A DNA stretch of 29,407 bases from JBASRP01 sp044866075 (GTDB lineage Bacteria > Actinomycetota > AC-67), in NCBI GenBank assembly GCA_044866075.1, contig JBIOTQ010000066.1:1-29407 (forward strand), written 5' to 3'. The notes below the pieces were generated by a model that saw only the letters and a program-made list of their open reading frames with translations, was not told the origin of the DNA and made no database searches. Within the stretch, counting starts at the first letter, position 1. The number at the start of each line of letters is the position of its first letter. The position numbers and the translations under genes were made by a program. Of this stretch, positions 8,289 to 13,789 are shown one piece after another.

Positions 8289-9231
8289 GCGGAAGCTCCT
8301 GCCGATCGCCGGCGTGCAGGGTCCCGCGCGCGGGCTGCATCTCGACGCGACGGTCGACGGGCAACGCAAGCCTCCGTGGCTCAAGGTGCGTATGCGGCTC
8401 GGGCCCAACTACGCGGCGCTCAAGAACCTCGTGCGTCGCGAGGGCGTGCACACGATCTGCGAGGAAGCGTCCTGCCCCAACATCTATGAATGCTGGGAGG
8501 AGCGGGAGGCGACCTTCCTGATCGGAGGCGATCACTGCACGCGCCGGTGCGCTTTCTGCGACGTGCAGACGGCGAGGCCCGAGGGATACGACACCGACGA
8601 GCCGCGCCGGGTCGCGGAGTCGGTGGCGCAGATGGGCTTGCGCTATGCGGTGATCACTAGCGTGGCGCGCGACGACCTCGCCGACGGCGGCGCCTGGCTG
8701 TTCGCGGAGACAACGCAGCAGATCCGGGCGCTGATCCCGGGATGCGGTGTCGAGCTCCTCGTCCCCGATTTCAAAGGATCGGAGGCGGCGCTGCGCGTCG
8801 TCTGCGACGTCGTCCCCGAGGTGTTCGCGCACAACCTCGAGACGGTGCCGCGGCTGTTCGATCGGATCAGACCCGCGTTCACGTACGAAGGCTCTCTCGA
8901 CCTTCTGCGCCGCGCGCGGGACCTGCTGCTGGCGACGAGCTTCACCAAATCGAACCTGATCGTCGGGATGGGCGAGACCTTCGACGAGGTCGTCGCCTCG
9001 ATGCGCGACCTGCGCGATGCCGGCTGCGACCTCCTGACGATCGGCCAGTATCTGCGTCCGGGTCCCCTGCAGATGCCGGTCGCTCGCTTCGTGCCGCCGG
9101 ACGAGTTCGAGGCCTGGCGGGAGGCCGGCGAGGCGATGGGCTTCGCCTGGGTCGAAGCCGGCCCGCTCGTCCGCTCCTCGTACCACGCCGGCCGTCAGCA
9201 CCGGGCCGCGCTCCTCCAGGGCGAGAGCTGA
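8275..9231 (+). CDS. lipA: LipA, lipoyl synthase (radical SAM)
   Basis: LipA inserts two sulfurs into protein-bound octanoate, using S-adenosylmethionine radicals and a sacrificed auxiliary iron-sulfur cluster. GTG 8275 is preceded by GAGGAGG at 8262-8268 inside lipB, which supports this start; the product is 318 residues. The auxiliary cluster cysteines are Cys62, Cys67 and Cys73 (CEEASCPNIYEC). The radical SAM motif is CTRRCAFC (Cys88, Cys92, Cys95). The C-terminal RSSYHA (serines at about 301-302) supplies the family's conserved serine ligand. All expected residues are present. It is the last gene of the lpdA-E2-lipB-lipA run; the nitrogen operator of glnA begins nine bases after its stop codon. 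Confidence 0.96.
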   Translation: MSVRERKLLPIAGVQGPARGLHLDATVDGQRKPPWLKVRMRLGPNYAALKNLVRREGVHTICEEASCPNIYECWEEREATFLIGGDHCTRRCAFCDVQTARPEGYDTDEPRRVAESVAQMGLRYAVITSVARDDLADGGAWLFAETTQQIRALIPGCGVELLVPDFKGSEAALRVVCDVVPEVFAHNLETVPRLFDRIRPAFTYEGSLDLLRRARDLLLATSFTKSNLIVGMGETFDEVVASMRDLRDAGCDLLTIGQYLRPGPLQMPVARFVPPDEFEAWREAGEAMGFAWVEAGPLVRSSYHAGRQHRAALLQGES

Positions 9232-9239
9232 CGCACGAC

Positions 9240-9277
9240 GTTACACCGAATTTACAGTCAGGAAACGGTTCCGAAAC
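9240..9277 (+). promoter_or_regulatory. GlnR-type nitrogen operator upstream of glnA
   Basis: Four 5-base boxes sit exactly 11 bases apart: GTTAC (9240), TTTAC (9251), GAAAC (9262) and GAAAC (9273), each separated by six bases. The spacing and three of the four boxes fit the known actinobacterial GlnR pattern (gTnAc-n6-GaAAc, repeated); the second box is weak. It lies 46 bases upstream of the glnA -35 box, a normal activator position. This is a sequence match; binding is inferred. Confidence 0.6.
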
Positions 9278-9323
9278 GACCCGCTGTTAGCGTTCTCGCA
9301 GGTGCAGCGGGCCTTTCCCACCT

Positions 9324-9352
9324 TTGCTGCCCGACAATCGCTGGTCTAGGCT
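9324..9352 (+). promoter_or_regulatory. glnA promoter (-35/-10)
   Basis: TTGCTG (9324-9329), a 17-base spacer and TAGGCT (9347-9352) match the primary sigma-factor pattern of high-GC bacteria. Transcription from about 9359 would leave a leader of about 34 bases with AAGGAGGGGG ahead of GTG 9393. It lies just downstream of the GlnR-like boxes. Confidence 0.55.
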
Positions 9353-9392
9353 CTCGCAGTCCTTCCCGTAGGGGAAGCAAGGAGGGGGAATC

Positions 9393-10808
9393 GTGACCGA
9401 GACACCCAGGGACGTTCTGAAGTTCGCGAAGGACAACGAGACTCAGATCGTCGACTTCCGTTTCACCGACCTGCCGGGCCTCACGCAGCACTTCTCGGTC
9501 CCGGTCGAGGAGCTGACGGAGGAAGGCTTCGCCGAGGGCTATGGCTTCGACGGCTCGTCGATCCGCGGGTTCCAGCAGATCCAGGAATCCGACATGCTGC
9601 TGATGCCGGACCCGACGACCGCCGTGATGGACCCCTTCCGCGAGCACTCCACCTTGATGCTCCAGTGTTTCGTGAAGGACCCGGTCACGGGCGAGTCCTA
9701 CACGCGCGACCCGCGCTACATCGCGAAGAAGGCCGAGGACCACCTGAAGGGCTCGGGCATCGCGGATATCTCGTACTGGGGCCCGGAAGCGGAGTTCTAC
9801 ATCTTCGACGAGGCGCGGTTCGACCAGAACCAGCACTCCGGCTACTACTTCATCGATTCCTCGGAAGGCGTCTGGGGGTCCGGCGACCCGGGCAGCCGTG
9901 GATATCGCCCGCGCTACAAAGAAGGCTACTTCCCGGTCCCGCCGATGGACCAGTACCAGGACCTGCGAAGCGAGATGGTCCTGACGATGCAGAAGGCTGG
10001 GATCCAGATCGAGGTGCAGCATCACGAGGTCGGCACCGCCGGACAGGCGGAGATCGACATGCGCTTCGACACTCTTCTGCGCATGGCCGACAAGGTCATG
10101 CTCTACAAGTACATCGTCAAGAACGTCGCGTGGCGACACGGCAAGACGGCGACGTTCATGCCGAAGCCGCTCTTCATGGACAACGGCTCGGGCATGCACA
10201 CCCACCAGTCGCTGTGGCGCAACGGCGAGAACCTCTTCTGGGACGAGACCGGCTACGCGCAGCTGTCCGACCTTGCCCGCTGGTACTGCGGCGGTCTGCT
10301 GACCCACGCGTCTGCCCTGCTCGCTTTCGCCGCGCCGACGACGAACTCGTACCGCCGGCTCGTGCCGGGCTACGAAGCGCCGATCAACCTCTGCTACTCG
10401 CAGCGGAACCGCTCGGCGTGCGTGCGTATCCCCGTGTACTCGAAGTCGCCGAAGGCGAAGCGCCTCGAGTTCCGGACGCCGGACCCGTCGTGCAACCCGT
10501 ACCTGTCGTTCGCGGCGTGCCTGCAGGCCGGCCTCGACGGTATCCGCAACAAGATCGAGCCGCCGGACCCGGTCGACAAGGACCTGTACGACCTCGAGCC
10601 GGAAGAGGCGGCTCAGGTGAAACAGGTTCCGGGATCGCTCGAGGAGGTTCTCGACGCGCTCGAGGGCGACCACGACTGGCTGCTCGAGGGCGGCGTCTTC
10701 ACCGAAGACGTGATCGAGACCTGGCTCGACTACAAGCGGACGAAGGAGCTCGACGCGATCCGCCTGCGGCCGCACCCGCACGAGTTTTCCTTGTATTTCG
10801 ACCTGTAA
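9393..10808 (+). CDS. glnA: Glutamine synthetase type I (GlnA1, adenylylatable)
   Basis: This enzyme condenses glutamate and ammonia into glutamine with ATP and acts as a dodecamer in the cytosol. GTG 9393 follows a strong AAGGAGG and gives 471 residues, the normal GSI length. Signature blocks are YGFDGSSIRGF, the catalytic WGPEAEFYIFD, QHHEVGTAGQAEID, KPLFMDNGSGMHTHQSLW and the ATP-site NSYRRLVPGYEAP. KDLYDLEPEE carries Tyr399, equivalent to the regulatory tyrosine modified by GlnE, which is encoded in this window. This makes it the GSI-beta type, controlled by adenylylation; an upstream GlnR-like operator suggests transcriptional nitrogen control as well. It corresponds to GlnA1 of actinobacteria. 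Confidence 0.97.
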   Translation: MTETPRDVLKFAKDNETQIVDFRFTDLPGLTQHFSVPVEELTEEGFAEGYGFDGSSIRGFQQIQESDMLLMPDPTTAVMDPFREHSTLMLQCFVKDPVTGESYTRDPRYIAKKAEDHLKGSGIADISYWGPEAEFYIFDEARFDQNQHSGYYFIDSSEGVWGSGDPGSRGYRPRYKEGYFPVPPMDQYQDLRSEMVLTMQKAGIQIEVQHHEVGTAGQAEIDMRFDTLLRMADKVMLYKYIVKNVAWRHGKTATFMPKPLFMDNGSGMHTHQSLWRNGENLFWDETGYAQLSDLARWYCGGLLTHASALLAFAAPTTNSYRRLVPGYEAPINLCYSQRNRSACVRIPVYSKSPKAKRLEFRTPDPSCNPYLSFAACLQAGLDGIRNKIEPPDPVDKDLYDLEPEEAAQVKQVPGSLEEVLDALEGDHDWLLEGGVFTEDVIETWLDYKRTKELDAIRLRPHPHEFSLYFDL

Positions 10809-10825
10809 TACATAGTTAACTTCAT

Positions 10826-10855
10826 CAACAGAGCCGCCGTCAGGCGGTTCTGTTG
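10826..10855 (+). terminator. Hairpin terminator after glnA
   Basis: A 13-base-pair stem (10826-10838 with 10843-10855, one G-U pair) closes on the loop GTCA, 18 bases after the glnA stop. There is no run of U behind it (CGTCGGGG follows), so it is terminator-like or an RNA-stabilising 3' hairpin rather than a textbook intrinsic terminator. Confidence 0.6.
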
Positions 10856-10904
10856 CGTCGGGGTTAGCTCATCAATTGTCACACCCACGTGTCATGCTGC
10901 GATC

Positions 10905-11732
10905 GTGGCCGGGTTCGCGAACGAAGAGGATCTTGCGTGGGCCGCGGGTTTTTTCGACGGGGACGGATCGTTTAGCCGCGCGTCTGGTTATGCGATGGCA
11001 TCCGTAGGAGGCACCGACCGGGCGCTCCTGAAGCGGTTCGCGCAAGTGGTTGGCGGAGGAAAGATCTCTGGCCCATACAGAAGGGAACGGACCGGAGCTT
11101 GGAACAAGAAGCCCGTGTTCTTCCTTCAGGCTTACACGAACGCTTGTGGCATGGCTCGCACGCTATGGCCTTTCCTCGGGCTTGCGAAACGAGACAAGAT
11201 CGCGACGATCCAGAATTCATCGAAATGGCAAGGCGCTTCGGTACCGATCGCGGATCAGACCGTGACCGCACCGAAGTGGTCACGTCTCGGTCTTGCGTGG
11301 GCGGCTGGGTTCTTCGACGCTGAAGGATGTTTCAGCTTCAGCCAACGAACAGGACCATCCGCGACCATCACGAACACGGACCGGGATCAACTGGGGCGAT
11401 TCTTCGCTGCCGTGGGCGTTGGGAAGATCTACGGACCCTACCGGCTCAAAGTGAGTGAGGGCATCAACCGCAAACCGCAGTACTCATACCGCACGACCGG
11501 CCTTGAAAAGACGCAGGCAATTGCAGCGATGTTGTGGTTCAAGTTGGGATCCGCGAAGAAGGAGCAAGCCCGTATGGTGTTGTCTCAGGTCCGTACAACC
11601 TGCCGACGAGGGCATCCCAAGCAGCCAGGCCATGCGGGGTGTGGCCAATGCATGAAGGATTACTGGCGATCCCGTCGAGACGCGAGACGAAACTCGACCG
11701 GCGAGTCTGCGCCCGCCTATCTGATCGCCTGA
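10905..11732 (+). CDS. Free-standing LAGLIDADG homing endonuclease-like protein
   Basis: LAGLIDADG proteins of this size act as monomers with two pseudo-symmetric halves and cut long DNA sites. Two motifs are visible: LAWAAGFFDGDG (residues 10-21) and LAWAAGFFDAEG (130-141), each with an acidic residue at the metal-binding position, and each half also repeats a GKI-GPYR element. The C-terminus adds a zinc-finger-like CRRGHP...CGQC (Cys233, His237, Cys246, Cys249), of the kind seen at the ends of phage HNH proteins. The GTG at 10905 lacks a clear ribosome site. Base composition looks less GC-rich than its neighbours, suggesting transfer. It lies in no visible intron or intein, since glnA is intact. 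It ends four bases before the convergent SnoaL-like gene. Activity is not proven. Confidence 0.82.
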   Translation: MAGFANEEDLAWAAGFFDGDGSFSRASGYAMASVGGTDRALLKRFAQVVGGGKISGPYRRERTGAWNKKPVFFLQAYTNACGMARTLWPFLGLAKRDKIATIQNSSKWQGASVPIADQTVTAPKWSRLGLAWAAGFFDAEGCFSFSQRTGPSATITNTDRDQLGRFFAAVGVGKIYGPYRLKVSEGINRKPQYSYRTTGLEKTQAIAAMLWFKLGSAKKEQARMVLSQVRTTCRRGHPKQPGHAGCGQCMKDYWRSRRDARRNSTGESAPAYLIA

Positions 11733-11736
11733 CGCC

Positions 11737-12129
11737 TCATGCCCAGAACTCGTCGAAGGCGTATTCGTCTTCGAGGATGACCCAGACATCGGTCGTCATC
11801 CCGTTCTCCACGTGCGCGATGAGCACGCGGTTCTGGTCCAGTGTGCGGCCCTTGCGCGTTCCCTTCACGCGATCGAGGACGCAGACGTGGTTCTCTCCGA
11901 CGACGATGTCGTGCATCCCGAAGGTCAAGGACCCGTCCGTCTCGGTCGCCGTGAGCGCGAAGAGGCCGAGGATCGCTTCCGACCCGGTGTAGGTGCCGGC
12001 GACGATGTTGTTCCCGGGCACGTGGTAGGAGGCGTGCGAGAACGCTCGCGCGAGGTACTCCGCGTCGCGGTTCAACAACGCCGTGTAGAGCTTGCGGACC
12101 ACATCGAGATCGGATTCGGTTACCGGCAT
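11737..12129 (-). CDS. SnoaL-like / NTF2-fold protein (copy 1, downstream)
   Basis: A 130-residue protein of the SnoaL/NTF2-like alpha+beta cone fold, a family including ketosteroid-isomerase-like enzymes and many proteins of unknown role. ATG 12129 is chosen because it begins just before the conserved VVRKLYTALLNRD helix and follows the upstream gene's stop by one base (TGAGATG); a longer in-frame start would run into that gene. Typical features are the N-terminal helix, a VPGNN...G-Y-G-EAILGLF core, MHDIVVGENHVCVL, and the C-terminal strand VWVILEDEYAFDEFWA. It is a tandem paralogue of its upstream neighbour. No substrate can be assigned. Confidence 0.82.
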   Translation of the reverse strand: MPVTESDLDVVRKLYTALLNRDAEYLARAFSHASYHVPGNNIVAGTYTGSEAILGLFALTATETDGSLTFGMHDIVVGENHVCVLDRVKGTRKGRTLDQNRVLIAHVENGMTTDVWVILEDEYAFDEFWA

Positions 12130-12153
12130 CTCAGCCCCAGAACTCGTCGAAGG
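11742..12153. repeat. 18-base direct repeat at the 3' ends of the SnoaL-like pair
   Basis: CCCAGAACTCGTCGAAGG occurs at 11742-11759 and again at 12136-12153, encoding the shared C-terminal FDEFW of both SnoaL-like proteins. The rest of the two genes is strongly diverged, so the repeat is either a conserved trace of duplication or a short tract kept by recombination. Confidence 0.85.
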
Positions 12154-12586
12154 TTCGCTGGCTTTGCCACAAGATCCACATCTCGGTGATCTTCCCCGCA
12201 TGCACGTGGCACACGGCCGTACCGTTGAGAGCGAGCGAACGGCCCTCGAGCGACGCCGTGGCGCTGTGCAAGCCCACGACGTGCTCCTCCCCTCCGACCA
12301 CGTCGTGCACCGTGAGTTTGATCGAATTCCCCGCGGCCTCCCCGACCCGGACGAAGAGATTGAGGATCTCCTCGCGGCCGCGGTAGTCGCCCGCCCACGG
12401 CGAGCGCCCCGGGAGGTGGAATGCTAGGTCGTTGCCCGCGATCTCCCAGATCCCCGCCAAGTCACGCGTGATGAAGGCTGCGTAGAGGCGGCGCACGATC
12501 GCGATGTTCGGATGCAGCTTCAGGCGGGTCCCCCCTCGCCATTCGGTCGCAGCACAAGCTACCGGACCGGCAGGTTGGAACGGCAA
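12131..12586 (-). CDS. SnoaL-like / NTF2-fold protein (copy 2, upstream)
   Basis: A SnoaL/NTF2-like protein with the same layout as its downstream neighbour: IVRRLYAAFITRDLAGIWE helix, HLPGRSPWAGDYRGREEILNL (discontinuous use), VHDVVGGEEHVVGLH, and a C-terminal MWILWQSQRTFDEFWG. The start is uncertain. The longest frame begins with TTG at 12586 without a ribosome site, while the fold begins only near residue 25; a G-rich run about six bases ahead of an in-frame CTG (plus-strand 12521-12523) could mark a shorter, non-standard start. It probably shares a transcript with copy 1. Both are of unknown function. Confidence 0.75.
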   Translation of the reverse strand: MPFQPAGPVACAATEWRGGTRLKLHPNIAIVRRLYAAFITRDLAGIWEIAGNDLAFHLPGRSPWAGDYRGREEILNLFVRVGEAAGNSIKLTVHDVVGGEEHVVGLHSATASLEGRSLALNGTAVCHVHAGKITEMWILWQSQRTFDEFWG

Positions 12587-12601
12587 CCCGAGAGAGGGCT
12601 C

Positions 12602-12895
12602 CTATTGTTGGTCGACCGCAGAGTTCTCGAGGGAGGCGACGAGGGCTCGGATGTCGGCCGCGCGGAAACGGCGGTGTCCGCCGGGCGTCTCGATGAAGGG
12701 GATCAGCCCCCGGCTCGCCCAGGCGGCGACGCTGCGGCGGCTCACCTGCAAGAGCACGGCGACCTCGCCGGCGCGCAACAACCGTGTGGCGAGGAACCGC
12801 GGCCTCTCGGGCGCCTCGGGGAACACGAGACGCATGACGCGACGCCGGTCCTCGCTCGGCGATCGTTTCCTCTTCGTGACGGTCACGCGCGGCAT
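12602..12895 (-). CDS. BldC/MerR-like helix-turn-helix protein
   Basis: A small DNA-binding protein with one winged helix-turn-helix of the MerR/excisionase type. The core LLRAGEVAVLLQVSRRSVAAWASRGLIPFIETPGGHRRFRAADIRALV (read as several blocks) matches the arrangement in BldC of Streptomyces, including the wing motif GGHRRFR. An N-terminal basic extension (TVTKRKRSPSEDRRR) precedes it. The start is taken at ATG 12895 (97 residues); a TTG at 12916 and an ATG at 12835 are in frame, and none has a convincing ribosome site. It is on the same strand as, and upstream of, the SnoaL-like pair, and might control them. A phage excisionase is an alternative reading, but no integrase is nearby. Confidence 0.78.
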   Translation of the reverse strand: MPRVTVTKRKRSPSEDRRRVMRLVFPEAPERPRFLATRLLRAGEVAVLLQVSRRSVAAWASRGLIPFIETPGGHRRFRAADIRALVASLENSAVDQQ

Positions 12896-12949
12896 CGTGT
12901 CACGCAGGCGACACAAGTCCAGAGGAGCGAAGCGTGCGAGACGTTCGCG

Positions 12950-13789
12950 TCAGCCGTTCGCGAGGAACGACGCGATCTCGCGCGCGAGCTCCTTCGGCGC
13001 TTCCTCCGGGACGAAGTGGCCGACCCCTGCGAGCCGCACCGCGTGCGCCTGCGGGATGTCGTGCAGGATGCCCTGGAGAAGCGAGGGGGGCAGCGCCGGG
13101 TCGCGCATCCCCCACACCAGCAACGTGGGCGCCTCGATCCTGCGCGCCGTGGACGGCGTTCCCTTCGGTCGCAACCGGCGCGCTATCACCTTGCGCGTCA
13201 GCGTCCGGTAGTAAGCGAGGGCCGACCGCACCGCGGCCGGGTCCCGATAGGCCTCGACGTACGGACGGATCGCGTCGTCGGCGAACGCCTCTTTCCGCGC
13301 GCTCCCGGCGCGGAGCATGAACGTCACGAGGCGATCGCCGGCCATCCGGAAGGCTAGTTCCGGAACGACGGGCAGGTTGAACGCGAGGAAGTGGAAGCCG
13401 CGACGCAGGTCGAGCTTGCGGAAGGGTGCGTTGGTGACGACGAGCTTCTCGACGCGCTCGGGGTGTGCCAGCGCCATCGCGAACGCGAGCGAACCGCCCC
13501 AGTCGTGTCCGACGATCGTCGCGCGCTTGGCCCCGGCGGCGTCGAGCAGATCCGCGAGGATGTCGGCAACCGTAGCGGCGTCGTAGGCCGGCGGCGCGCT
13601 GCTCCGGCCGAACCCGGGGAGGTCGGGGACGATCACGCGGTGCGACTCGGAGAGCAGCTCGGCAACGCGACGCCAGCACTCCCCCGTCTGGGGAAAGCCG
13701 TGCAGTAACAGGATCGGATCTCCCGTGCCGCGCTCCCGGACGAAGAAACGGACGCCTCCGGCGTCGATCGTCCGTTCGTCGATCGTCAT
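12950..13789 (-). CDS. Alpha/beta hydrolase, epoxide hydrolase-like
   Basis: A 279-residue alpha/beta-hydrolase-fold enzyme. The oxyanion segment LLLHGFPQ, the nucleophile elbow GHDWGG with Asp96, a distal acid at about Asp230 (WGMRDP) and His258 (GVGHFVPEEAP) make a complete catalytic set. An aspartate nucleophile followed by Trp is typical of epoxide hydrolases and haloalkane dehalogenases, and HGFPQ favours the epoxide hydrolase side. Its ATG at 13789 overlaps the glnE stop by 4 bases (ATGA), so it is the second gene of a glnE-hydrolase transcript. The link to nitrogen control is probably only positional. The true substrate is unknown. Confidence 0.87.
   Translation of the reverse strand: MTIDERTIDAGGVRFFVRERGTGDPILLLHGFPQTGECWRRVAELLSESHRVIVPDLPGFGRSSAPPAYDAATVADILADLLDAAGAKRATIVGHDWGGSLAFAMALAHPERVEKLVVTNAPFRKLDLRRGFHFLAFNLPVVPELAFRMAGDRLVTFMLRAGSARKEAFADDAIRPYVEAYRDPAAVRSALAYYRTLTRKVIARRLRPKGTPSTARRIEAPTLLVWGMRDPALPPSLLQGILHDIPQAHAVRLAGVGHFVPEEAPKELAREIASFLANG

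Noticed and set aside
9393..10808. Intein or intron in glnA that might host the LAGLIDADG gene
   Set aside because: glnA is uninterrupted from start to stop with all conserved motifs in order; the endonuclease gene lies wholly outside it.
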